From the NCBI RefSeq assembly GCF_012641465.1, contig NZ_JABAIK010000010.1:62001-126000 (forward strand): a stretch of 64,000 nt of DNA, in the 5' to 3' direction. Under the pieces are notes generated by a model. That model saw only the letters and a program-made list of their open reading frames with translations. It made no database searches and was not told the DNA's origin. Both the position numbers and the translations under genes were made by a program. Below are positions 55,578 through 64,000 of this stretch, in pieces. Source of the stretch: Vibrio agarilyticus. GTDB lineage: Bacteria; Pseudomonadota; Gammaproteobacteria; Enterobacterales; Vibrionaceae. Each line of letters starts with the position of its first letter. Position 1 is the stretch's first letter.

Positions 55578-56123
55578 ATGATTACTTTACTAGATAATTC
55601 ATTTATTGCTAAAGGCTCAGAACGAGCATGTTATAAAAATCCAGAAAATGAGGAGCAATGTATAAAAGTATATTGGCATCGAAAACGAAAACGAAACGAA
55701 AGCAAACAGGAAATGAAATACAGTAAACGTCATTTGAAAAATATCGAATTCATTGCTAAACCCATTTGTTGGGTTAACACTAATCTGGGAAAAGGATTGA
55801 CCTTTCCATTAATTAAGGATTATGACGGTCGTCCATCAAAAACATTAGCACAATTAATATCATCTTTAAATTATAGCGAACTTGCTAATAAACTTATCGA
55901 ACTAAAAAGGAGTCTTATCGACAACAATATTTCAATAACCGACCTTCCACCCCAAAATATATGTTGTAAATTTAAAAATGAGCTAGAATATGATCTAATA
56001 ATAATTGATGGGTTTGGTTATTCAAACATTATTCCCGTAGCATATTTTTCAAAAAGTTTACTACGAAAACAAATTATCAAGAGATTTGACAGGCACCTAG
56101 CTCAACTCATGCGCATCGTATAA
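55578..56123 (+). CDS. YrbL-like (PhoP-regulated network) protein
   Basis: A 181-aa protein from the ATG at 55578 (AGGTTGA seven bases upstream); an ATG at 55500 is in frame but adds only an unlikely leader. It begins MITLLDNSFIAKGSERACY, with KGSERxCYxxPxxxxxCIKV and a C-terminal LIIIDGFGYSNIIP, as in the YrbL-PhoP_reg family, which has a degenerate kinase-like fold. Function in this family is unclear; YrbL belongs to the PhoP network that tunes LPS, and similar genes occur in LPS core loci. It is strikingly AT-rich compared with its neighbours and stands alone between two ~280-bp non-coding, AT-rich gaps. Confidence 0.75.
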   Translation: MITLLDNSFIAKGSERACYKNPENEEQCIKVYWHRKRKRNESKQEMKYSKRHLKNIEFIAKPICWVNTNLGKGLTFPLIKDYDGRPSKTLAQLISSLNYSELANKLIELKRSLIDNNISITDLPPQNICCKFKNELEYDLIIIDGFGYSNIIPVAYFSKSLLRKQIIKRFDRHLAQLMRIV

Positions 56124-56401
56124 TCATAAAGTTAAATTAAACCTTACTCGTCAAACTCAAGCCACATCCGCTAATGACAAATCAATCAAAAAAATCAGGC
56201 GCAATCCTCAAGCTAACCTAAGATAAAAACACATTAATAGTAAAATTTTTTATCAAACTCTATACCTTGCTCTTTATTTCAATTAAAATAAAACAAAAAA
56301 CAAACATCTCGCTTCAAAAAATCACGTGGTGCTACTATATTTATACACAATAACCATTAGCACTTATTTACTATAAACAGACGTCTGGCTAAAACGTTTC
56401 A

Positions 56402-57703
56402 ATGAACACTATTTCACTCTTAACCAAGATCACGAAAAAAATCCGTCTTCAAGGGGTGTTTTATGCTTTTCTGATCGCTCCATTAATTTGGACCATAACC
56501 GGACAACTCCTTTACCCCGATGCCAGAAAGCTGTTTGTTGTGATGGTATTATTATCAATATTAATATCACTAAAACTGTATGATGGTCGGTCAATTATTC
56601 AACGACTCACTCAAAATACCTGGCTAATATTGATCGGAATAACGGCATTCGCCATGCTTTTTTTTAAAGCGCACCATGGATTTGGCAGCAGTATTTTGCG
56701 CGCATTTATTGCGTGTCTATTGTACCTGTCTATTATTCCAAGCTCTCTCCAGCGATGGATTTTAGAACGAGTGCACTGCTTTGTTTTCATCGCGGCGGTT
56801 ACCGCTTTTATTTATAGTGGTTTTCATGTTTACTGGCTTAATGTTGGGCGCGGGTGGAGCATTAATCCGATCCCGTATACGACCGTGTCTGCTGCTGTCA
56901 CTAGCATCTGCCTTATTTTTTTCTTGTGCCATGACAAGCAAAATATTCGTCGACTTATGTTGTTAGGCTTTACCCTCGCCCTCAATTCGCTCGTCATAAG
57001 TCAAACTCGAGGTACTGCGCTGGCGCTCACTTCCGCCACTATTGTTATGCTGGCTTATTTAACGTTTTTAGGTCAGTTAAAAATGAAACGACTTGGTCTT
57101 GTGGCGTTATCCGCTATCGCTGTCATAAGCGTAAATTCAACCAGTATTGAGCAGCGAATTGTCCGTACAGAATATGAAATGGCTCGGATCAGCGATGACA
57201 ATTTTGGCTCTTCGATTGGACTAAGACTACAAATGTGGCGTGCCGGCTTTGAATTAATCCCTGATAAATTTTGGCTCGGTCATGGTGATAAACACATCTC
57301 TGCTAAGCAACACTTAGCCGATACCGGTTTTATCGACCAAGCAGCCGTGCCTTTTACTCATTATCATAATCAATTTATTGATGCGCTGGTAAAGGATGGA
57401 ATTTTTAGCTTTGTACTGATCTGCGCACTACTTTTATTGCCACTCATTGGATGGTGGCAAACCCAAGCGTATTCAACACCATCATCATGGTCACATAGAC
57501 AGGTAAGTCAACTGGCGATGGTCGCTATGGTACTGGTCTTTGCCGCGGCAGCGCTCACCGATGTCCCATTCAGTCATGCCCAAAGCATCAGTATTTATCT
57601 CTGCTTTATTTTTATCGCTCAGCTCTACCCACAAAACCTTCGGCAAAAAGCGACGGATAATGCCAACACTCACCCTTCCAAAGCAAATGAGGTCAATACG
57701 TGA
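56402..57703 (+). CDS. waaL: O-antigen ligase WaaL
   Basis: Polytopic inner-membrane ligase that moves the undecaprenyl-PP-linked polymer onto lipid A-core in the periplasm. It has 433 aa with about 10-12 hydrophobic segments. The large periplasmic loop near residues 225-320 carries RLQMWRAGFELIPDKFWLGHG and later HYHNQFIDALVKDG, whose H-x-H-N region is typical of WaaL. SQTRGTALALTSAT precedes it. It is convergent with kdkA with only 4 bp between. Confidence 0.92.
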   Translation: MNTISLLTKITKKIRLQGVFYAFLIAPLIWTITGQLLYPDARKLFVVMVLLSILISLKLYDGRSIIQRLTQNTWLILIGITAFAMLFFKAHHGFGSSILRAFIACLLYLSIIPSSLQRWILERVHCFVFIAAVTAFIYSGFHVYWLNVGRGWSINPIPYTTVSAAVTSICLIFFLCHDKQNIRRLMLLGFTLALNSLVISQTRGTALALTSATIVMLAYLTFLGQLKMKRLGLVALSAIAVISVNSTSIEQRIVRTEYEMARISDDNFGSSIGLRLQMWRAGFELIPDKFWLGHGDKHISAKQHLADTGFIDQAAVPFTHYHNQFIDALVKDGIFSFVLICALLLLPLIGWWQTQAYSTPSSWSHRQVSQLAMVAMVLVFAAAALTDVPFSHAQSISIYLCFIFIAQLYPQNLRQKATDNANTHPSKANEVNT

Positions 57704-57707
57704 CATC

Positions 57708-58448
57708 TCAGTCTGATGAGTTTGTGAGTGCGTTACGATACCCCTCGAGTAACGCCTTGAACTCACTTTCATGCCAGTGAATGTTGCAGCGTTTCTGCTC
57801 TTTGATAAAAGAACGCTTGAGCCTCTCAAGGTTGCGCGGTTGCCAGTGTTGACCTTCACGTTGACTACACTTATCAAAATCGATGATCCACACTGTGTTG
57901 TTCGTATCGAGCAAAATATTATGGATATTAAGATCGGTGTGATCGACATTGGCACGATGCATCTGGCCAATTTGCGCGCCAATCGCATGGTAATCTGCCG
58001 CACTCAAAGGTGCATTGACCAAACGAGCCACCAAATCTTGCGCGTTTGGAATGCGCTCACTCATTAAGTCGGCGCGATAAGTGACGCCACAACGAATCGC
58101 ACGTGCGGCAACAGGCCGCGGGACATTCACACCGAAGGTCCTCAAATGCTCAAGCAGCATCAACTCCTGAACGCCGCGGGTTTGTTGCCAAGATTGAAAC
58201 CAATAGCTATCTGCCACCAGCTTGCCAAACAGACCGCCCCGCCGATAGTGACGCAGTGCTGCCTGGATCTGTGGTAACTGAATGAACCACGTCGTACCGC
58301 GCCCACTGGCGCTACCCACGATCTTATCTTGGCTTTGCCAATAGTCGGAAGAAAACAGCTGTTCACCCAGAGTGTTAACTGTCTCTTGGGTTAAATACTG
58401 CTCGTTATACCAAATCATGGTGCGATTGCACTGAAGAGAGCGGATCAT
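57708..58448 (-). CDS. kdkA: 3-deoxy-D-manno-octulosonic acid kinase KdkA
   Basis: Phosphorylates the single Kdo residue of the LPS inner core with ATP. It is about 246 aa from the ATG at 58448; the frame begins at a GTG at 58460 whose GTGGGAACC more likely serves as the ribosome-binding region. The kinase-like catalytic loop HTDLNIHNILLD and the metal-binding IIDFDKC are intact. Divergent from the opsX-like gene, an arrangement also known in Haemophilus. Confidence 0.92.
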   Translation of the reverse strand: MIRSLQCNRTMIWYNEQYLTQETVNTLGEQLFSSDYWQSQDKIVGSASGRGTTWFIQLPQIQAALRHYRRGGLFGKLVADSYWFQSWQQTRGVQELMLLEHLRTFGVNVPRPVAARAIRCGVTYRADLMSERIPNAQDLVARLVNAPLSAADYHAIGAQIGQMHRANVDHTDLNIHNILLDTNNTVWIIDFDKCSQREGQHWQPRNLERLKRSFIKEQKRCNIHWHESEFKALLEGYRNALTNSSD

Positions 58449-58551
58449 AATGGTTCCCACAGCTCGAATTTCAACCGCGGCATTTTACATTCATTACCGT
58501 TATCTGCATAATTTATGCCGCTCAAATTTCAATGTGTAAGTTGAAAACTCG

Positions 58552-59604
58552 ATGACTTTATTCAATCACGCGCCACGCTCACTGTGCATTTTACGCTTAT
58601 CGGCCCTTGGGGATGTCTGCAATACCATTGCGACCATTCAAGCGATTCAGCGCCAATGGCCTGAAACAGCTATCACTTGGATCACCAGTAAACTTGAGGC
58701 CCAGCTGCTTACGGCGATTGATGGCGTCGAAGTGATCGTTTTTGATAAAAAGCAGGGATTAAAGGGCTATCTTGCGCTTTGGAAAACACTAAAAGGGCGT
58801 GAATTTGATGCACTTTTACACATGCAATATGCCATTCGAGCAAGTATTGCTACCTTAGGGATCCGCGCCAAATACAAATTGGGCTTCGCGGCCGATCGCA
58901 GTCAAGATTTTCAAACCTTGTTTACCAACGTTAAAGTCCCATCACCGCGCTCATTGCATGTCGCAGATGGCTTAGCGGCTTTTGCCGATACTTTAGGCGT
59001 TAAACCCAAACCGCTTAATTGGTCATTATGTTATGGCAGCGAAGATAAAACATGGGCAAACAGTTATATTGACTCGACAATGCCGACACTACTGCTCGTC
59101 CCAGGCGCGAGTAAGGCTTACAAAAACTGGACCGCGACGGGTTATGTGGCCGTGATAAATCACGCTCGTAGCAAAGGGTGGCAAGTGATTTTGGCAGGCA
59201 GCCCTGCGCCAGTGGAGCGCGATTTGGCTGACGCTATTCAATCTCAACTGATAACGCCGTGCCTTGATCTTGTGGGCCAAAGTCGGCTTTTGCAAATGCT
59301 AGCTCTGATTGATAACGTGCAAATGGTGATTGCGCCAGACACGGGGCCGACGCATATGGCCAGTGCATTGCGAATCCCAGTGATTGGACTGTATGCCCAC
59401 CACAATCCAGCGCGAGTGGGGCCTTATCACTACTTAGATTACGTGGTGTCTGTTTACGAGCAAACCATCACCCAAGAAACTGGCAAACCGCTAAGCGCAC
59501 TGGAATGGCGTACGAGAGCTAAAAATCCGCAAGCGATGAACGCCATTCAACCCACCCAAGTGATTGAGATGTTTGATCGCGTTGCAGAAGATTTTTCGTT
59601 ATAA
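58552..59604 (+). CDS. opsX: Heptosyltransferase I-like (OpsX/WaaC type, GT9)
   Basis: GT9 protein of 350 aa: SLCILRLSALGDVCNTIATIQAI at the N-terminus, then LLLVPGASKAYKNWTATGYVAVI, DLVGQSRLLQMLALID and VIAPDTGPTHMASALRIPVIGLYA. It resembles Haemophilus OpsX, which adds the first heptose to phosphorylated Kdo and is also paired with kdkA. The acceptor is an inference from that pairing. Confidence 0.85.
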   Translation: MTLFNHAPRSLCILRLSALGDVCNTIATIQAIQRQWPETAITWITSKLEAQLLTAIDGVEVIVFDKKQGLKGYLALWKTLKGREFDALLHMQYAIRASIATLGIRAKYKLGFAADRSQDFQTLFTNVKVPSPRSLHVADGLAAFADTLGVKPKPLNWSLCYGSEDKTWANSYIDSTMPTLLLVPGASKAYKNWTATGYVAVINHARSKGWQVILAGSPAPVERDLADAIQSQLITPCLDLVGQSRLLQMLALIDNVQMVIAPDTGPTHMASALRIPVIGLYAHHNPARVGPYHYLDYVVSVYEQTITQETGKPLSALEWRTRAKNPQAMNAIQPTQVIEMFDRVAEDFSL

Positions 59605-59655
59605 CCGAATTCAACTGGCGCCTTTCTAAGCCATTTAACTCAAAAGGACTCTCTC

Positions 59656-60435
59656 TTGTCGAAGCCCACTTTAGCCGTTGCTCTCATTGTCAAAAATGAA
59701 GCCAAACATTTGCAAGCTTGTCTCGAAACCGTAAAGGATTGGGTGGATGAGATTGTGATCTTAGACTCTGGCAGCAGTGACGCAACTGAGCAAATTGCTC
59801 GGCAGTATACTGACAAGTTTTACACCAACCTTGAATGGCCTGGCTTTGGTAAGCAGCGTCAATTGGCCCAGCAATACGTGGCCTCTGATTACGTACTCTG
59901 GCTCGATGCAGACGAACGGATCACGCCAGAATTGCAGGCCAGCATTACCCAAGCCGTCGCAAAGAATCAGCCTAATACGCTGTATCGGATTTGTCGCTTG
60001 AGCTGGGTCTTTGGCCGTTATATTCGCCATTGCGGCTGGTATCCTGACCGTGTTATTCGTCTCTACCCCACTCATCTAACGCAGTACAATGATGCTTTAG
60101 TACATGAGAAAGTCGAAGTGAGTTCAAATATGCAATTGGTCGACTTGACGGGTGATGCTATTCATTACACCTACAACGATTTGCATCACTATCTCGTAAA
60201 ATCCGCCGGGTACGCCAACGCATGGGCAGAGCAGCGACAAGCCCAAGGCAAACGCAGCAGCATTGGATCCGGGTTTGCTCATGCATTAGCGTGCTTTGGG
60301 AAAATGTATCTTTTAAAAGCGGGTTTTTTGGATGGTCGCCAAGGTTTATTACTCTCGTTACTCTCAGCGCATTCCACTTTTGTGAAATACGCCGATTTGT
60401 GGATCAAGACCAGTGCTGAGCCACCCAAGGATTAA
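59656..60435 (+). CDS. waaE: WaaE/LgtF-type LPS core beta-glycosyltransferase (GT2)
   Basis: A 259-aa GT2 enzyme that in this family adds a beta-1,4-linked hexose (often glucose) to heptose I. Motifs: [50 protein letters not shown] (the metal site), [14 protein letters not shown] and a C-terminal [11 protein letters not shown]. The start is TTG at 59656 with AAGGA ten bases upstream. Its 3' end overlaps the convergent downstream gene by 32 bp. Confidence 0.88.
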   Translation: MSKPTLAVALIVKNEAKHLQACLETVKDWVDEIVILDSGSSDATEQIARQYTDKFYTNLEWPGFGKQRQLAQQYVASDYVLWLDADERITPELQASITQAVAKNQPNTLYRICRLSWVFGRYIRHCGWYPDRVIRLYPTHLTQYNDALVHEKVEVSSNMQLVDLTGDAIHYTYNDLHHYLVKSAGYANAWAEQRQAQGKRSSIGSGFAHALACFGKMYLLKAGFLDGRQGLLLSLLSAHSTFVKYADLWIKTSAEPPKD

Positions 60436-61438
60436 CCCGTTTCAATACTTGATTGATATCGATTCCGCGTAAATCCATTTCTTGCTCTGCGCCGCCACCT
60501 GTTGGTGGTGCAAACGCCAAATGACGTCCAGCAGAGTTGATTGGTTGCCAACGAAGTGGCGTTGCTGAACGTTTGCTAGGAAAAAAACCAATCGTTAACA
60601 CGTCAATCGCCGCTGCAATGTGTAACGGTCCCGTCGAGCCTGCAATAAACAGATTGGCGCAAGCGATTGAGCAAGAGAAATCGGCTAAGCCATCATTTTT
60701 AGCGTAAATTACCCCAACAATACCGCGCTGCTCGGCCAACGCTAACAGTGTTTGCGCTTGTTCAAGCTCACTCGGTCCTGCGGTAATGATCAGTTGATAA
60801 TCTTGTTCAATGCCTGACAATAATTCAACATATTGTTCAAAACTCAAATTATTCGCCGAACCGCCAGTACCAGCATGCACCATCACCCAAGGCTTGTTAC
60901 TATCCAGTGCAAGGGTTTGAGCCAGTTTTGCTCGCTGCTCGGTAAGTTGCTGCGCTGAGAATTGCAAATAAGGCGCGCTCGGCTCAACGGGTGCGACATT
61001 GTGAGATTGCAAAAAATGGCGGATCAAGTCCAAATTGTATTCAAATTCAGGTTTTGCCGATTGCGAACGCTTTTGCCGAATTCTGTGGTTATAAAAAACT
61101 TGAGCCCATTTGGTGGCGGGTGCCAAACGATAAGGGATAGCCGCTTTCCAAACTAAAAGTGCGTTATAGGTCGTGGAGAATAGATTAATAGAGGCATCAA
61201 ATCGCGCCGCTTTCAGCGTTGCGATTAGCGCACGCTGCGCAACTTTATCGCCGCTTGCGGTAGGATCTAAGATGACTTCATCAATCCAAGGGCATATTTG
61301 AGCCAATGACATAGTATAGCTTGGCACTAATGCAGTTACATGCACCTCAGGCATAGATTGTTTGAGCATCGCAAAACTGGGCCATGCCAGTATAAAGTCA
61401 CCAATCTTATCATTACGCACTACCAATACTTTTTTCAT
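60404..61438 (-). CDS. Heptosyltransferase-family protein (GT9)
   Basis: A 344-aa GT9 protein: [27 protein letters not shown], then [41 protein letters not shown] and [25 protein letters not shown]. It likely adds a further heptose or hexose to the core; comparable genes lie between coaD and the waaE-like gene in vibrios. Acceptor not predictable. It is convergent with and overlaps the waaE-like gene at the 3' end. Confidence 0.83.
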   Translation of the reverse strand: MKKVLVVRNDKIGDFILAWPSFAMLKQSMPEVHVTALVPSYTMSLAQICPWIDEVILDPTASGDKVAQRALIATLKAARFDASINLFSTTYNALLVWKAAIPYRLAPATKWAQVFYNHRIRQKRSQSAKPEFEYNLDLIRHFLQSHNVAPVEPSAPYLQFSAQQLTEQRAKLAQTLALDSNKPWVMVHAGTGGSANNLSFEQYVELLSGIEQDYQLIITAGPSELEQAQTLLALAEQRGIVGVIYAKNDGLADFSCSIACANLFIAGSTGPLHIAAAIDVLTIGFFPSKRSATPLRWQPINSAGRHLAFAPPTGGGAEQEMDLRGIDINQVLKRVNPWVAQHWS

Positions 61439-61510
61439 GCCCTTCTATGCCTTACTCTATTAATGACCCAGCGTTAATGCTTGCCAATCACTTGCATCTT
61501 GCTAAGGTAA

Positions 61511-62038
<528 letters not shown>

Positions 62039-62181
62039 TAATTCGCTCAATCTGCGGCTTCATCCCACCGTTCGCGACCACTGAAAGCAGAAACTTGACA
62101 ACTTTATTCGTTAACACGTCTAATTGATTGTTCGCACATTTAGGTATTCGCCACCGCAGTCATTTAAGGTCATGAGTCTCG

Positions 62182-63147
62182 ATGCAAAACAGTAAGTTCA
62201 GTTATTATTTTAAAAATACAATTGCCCAGCTCACGCCCAATTTCATCTATCGTTGGCACGGTAAACGCCAATTTGAGCGTCTAAATGAGCAAGATAAACA
62301 GCACGTTGAATCGCGATTGGCTTATTACAATAAAGTGACCCACTTTTTCACGCCTAACGCAAACGAAGCGCAATACAGCACTGTCGCTCAATTTAAAAAG
62401 ACCAAGGGTTGGACCTACTTCTTCGACTTAAAAGCGGTGATACGCCAATTTGCACCCAACATGGCATTCAACTACCTCAATGGTGATATTCGCCATGTTC
62501 CCGCAACGCCCACGTTTGTCAAAAGTCGTCCAATTGGTGGTAACAATCAAAATTCTGTACTGCTGAAGCTGAATAAAATCCGTCATTTTCAATTTGTGAA
62601 TGACACCATGCCCTACCAACAGAAAAAAGAGAGTGTGGTTTGGCGCGGTGTCGGTCACCAACCCCATCGCAAAGTTGTCATTCACTCTTATTACCAGCAT
62701 CCACGCTGCAATATTGGTCAAAGTAAGCCACAAACCGGTGAGCCTTGGTTCAAAGGTTTTTTAAGCATTGAAGAGCAGCTGAAATATAAATTTTTGCTGG
62801 CGATTGAAGGCAATGATGTTGCCACCAATTTGAAATGGGCGATGTCAGCAAACTCTGTGGTGATGATGTCAAAACCACGCTACGAAACTTGGTTTATGGA
62901 AGGAAAGCTGCAAGCTGGGGTTCATTATGTTGAGCTTAAAGACGACTACTCTGATTTAATTGAGAAAATGGACTATTACCTTGCCCATGAGCAAGAAGCG
63001 TTGGCGATCATTAACAATGCTCACGCATGGGTGGCTCAATTTCAGCAGCCGCACATCGAGCGCGCTTTGAGTTTCTTAGTTGCAGAGAAATACTTTGCCC
63101 ACCAGCTCCACGCCAGCGACGAGCTAACACCGCAGGTATTACTATAA
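62182..63147 (+). CDS. Glycosyltransferase family 90 (CAP10-like)
   Basis: A 321-aa protein with [34 protein letters not shown] (the WRG motif), [24 protein letters not shown] and [15 protein letters not shown]. This is the pattern of GT90 enzymes (CAP10, LPS-modifying xylosyl/glucosyltransferases). In bacteria these sit in LPS core loci; donor and acceptor are unknown here. It ends 6 bp inside the convergent mutM gene. Confidence 0.87.
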   Translation: MQNSKFSYYFKNTIAQLTPNFIYRWHGKRQFERLNEQDKQHVESRLAYYNKVTHFFTPNANEAQYSTVAQFKKTKGWTYFFDLKAVIRQFAPNMAFNYLNGDIRHVPATPTFVKSRPIGGNNQNSVLLKLNKIRHFQFVNDTMPYQQKKESVVWRGVGHQPHRKVVIHSYYQHPRCNIGQSKPQTGEPWFKGFLSIEEQLKYKFLLAIEGNDVATNLKWAMSANSVVMMSKPRYETWFMEGKLQAGVHYVELKDDYSDLIEKMDYYLAHEQEALAIINNAHAWVAQFQQPHIERALSFLVAEKYFAHQLHASDELTPQVLL

Positions 63148-63954
63148 GATTTGGCACACATCGCAATAAAACGTGTTGCGCTGGCCAATTTTAAGTGCTT
63201 GGATCGGCTCTCCGCACTCAATGCAGGGCTCGCCGTCCCGGCCATACACCGCAAGAGATTGTTTAAAATACCCCGGTTTACCATCGGCTTGTGAAAAATC
63301 CTTCAATGTTGTGCCGCCTTGCTCAATGGCGGCGGCCAACGTCTGTTTAATTGCACCAACCAGCGTATTCCACTGAGTAATCTTCAGCGTCCCAACCGCT
63401 TTGGTAGGGTGAATTCGCGCTTGAAACAGCGCTTCACAGGCGTAAATGTTACCAACGCCAACCACATGCCGATTGTCCATAATAAATTGCTTTACCGTGC
63501 TTCGCTTGCCTTGCGCTCGTTGCGCCATTTGCTCGGCATGAAATGCGTCGGTCAATGGCTCTGGGCCCAAGTTGACCAAAACATCATGAGATTGACCTGG
63601 CGCGCACCATAACCACGCGCCAAAACGACGTGGATCGTTATATCGCAGCACCTTGCCATTGGTTAATTGCACATCAACATGATCGTGTTTATTCGGTGTC
63701 ACGAGAGCATCTAACACTCGCAGTGAGCCGGACATGCCTAAATGCATCACTGCAGTACCGGCAGGTGTGTGCAGCAACAAGTACTTCGCTCGTCGCTCAA
63801 TCGCGGTGATAGGCTGACCTTCCAGTTGCTTAAGTTCTTCGGGGATCGGCCAGCGCAATTTGGGCGCTCGCCAAGTGATCGTCTTAATGGTTTGGCCGAC
63901 AAGATGGGGGGAGATCCCCATACGGCTCACTTCAACTTCGGGTAATTCAGGCAT
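63142..63954 (-). CDS. mutM: Formamidopyrimidine-DNA glycosylase MutM (Fpg)
   Basis: DNA repair glycosylase/AP lyase removing 8-oxoguanine. It has 270 aa. The obligatory N-terminus PELPEVE provides the catalytic Pro2 and Glu3 after Met removal. [22 protein letters not shown] and the C-terminal zinc finger (CIECGEPI ... FYCDVCQ, C-x2-C and C-x2-C) are intact. GGAG lies 10 bases before the ATG. Confidence 0.97.
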   Translation of the reverse strand: MPELPEVEVSRMGISPHLVGQTIKTITWRAPKLRWPIPEELKQLEGQPITAIERRAKYLLLHTPAGTAVMHLGMSGSLRVLDALVTPNKHDHVDVQLTNGKVLRYNDPRRFGAWLWCAPGQSHDVLVNLGPEPLTDAFHAEQMAQRAQGKRSTVKQFIMDNRHVVGVGNIYACEALFQARIHPTKAVGTLKITQWNTLVGAIKQTLAAAIEQGGTTLKDFSQADGKPGYFKQSLAVYGRDGEPCIECGEPIQALKIGQRNTFYCDVCQIL

Positions 63955-64000
63955 AATATCTCAGCTCCGGAATAATGGTTTCCGCTCGCAAGTGCTCGGC

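Noticed and set aside
63947-64000. Possible C-terminal end of a minus-strand gene overlapping the mutM start
   Set aside because: Only 17 codons are visible before the window edge, with no recognisable ending; cannot be told from chance.

Overview
The window looks like a chromosomal segment from a Vibrio or close relative (Vibrionaceae). The evidence is the polysaccharide locus bounded by an RJG-type metallo-beta-lactamase gene (1083-2591) and gmhD/hldD (40423-41364). This is the same rjg-to-gmhD slot that holds O-antigen/capsule genes in V. cholerae, V. parahaemolyticus and V. vulnificus. It is followed by a Vibrio-style LPS core block (lpxM, waaF, waaA, waaL, kdkA, opsX-like, WaaE-like) and then coaD and mutM. 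An ERIC-type repeat also fits a gammaproteobacterium. No rRNA, tRNA, CRISPR array or prophage was seen.

Layout. (1) 1-5.4 kb: the end of galE (cut by the window edge), rjg, a first ugd, and a WecA-type initiating sugar-phosphate transferase. (2) 5.4-6.1 kb: an IS3-family (IS2-like) transposase remnant. (3) 6.1-29.0 kb, all minus strand: a compact O-antigen/capsule operon read wecB, wzx, GT-A enzyme, pyruvyltransferase, nitroreductase-like, GT4, wzy, GT2, GT4, UDP-xylose synthase, acyltransferase, GT4, GT2, gmd, fcl, a decayed gmm, manC, manB, second ugd, rmlB, rmlA, rmlC, rmlD. The part from 16 to 29 kb is visibly AT-rich. (4) 29.0-30.6 kb: two more IS remnants (IS3/IS407-like and ISAs1/H-repeat) and, at the upstream end, a JUMPstart leader with a perfect ops element (30499-30509). 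(5) 30.6-35.0 kb, minus strand: wza, wzb, wzc and an RfaH-type antiterminator gene immediately before the ops site. (6) 35.5-40.1 kb, plus strand, divergent from wza: a yjbEFGH (gfcABCD-like) export/secretion set. (7) 40.1-40.4 kb: one full ERIC element and a diverged second copy. (8) 40.4-46.6 kb plus: hldD, lpxM, a GT25, waaF, waaA and a sialyltransferase-like gene. (9) 46.7-55.3 kb minus: a nine-gene nonulosonic (legionaminic-type) acid cluster containing a PIG-L deacetylase and a formyltransferase. (10) 55.5-64 kb: a YrbL-like gene, waaL, kdkA, core glycosyltransferases, coaD, a GT90 enzyme and mutM.

How it fits together. The minus-strand operon can make dTDP-L-rhamnose, UDP-GlcA, UDP-xylose, GDP-mannose, GDP-L-fucose and UDP-ManNAc. 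It has seven candidate glycosyltransferases plus acetyl and pyruvyl decoration, and a Wzx/Wzy system. Wza-Wzb-Wzc and the YjbEFGH set could export the polymer as capsule, while WaaL could ligate it to lipid A-core. RfaH encoded just upstream of its own ops target suggests cis-encoded antitermination of the long operon. The nonulosonate cluster, with the sialyltransferase-like gene after waaA, suggests a sialic-acid-like sugar on the LPS core or on another surface glycan. Functions are inferred from motifs and context read by eye; no database search was possible.
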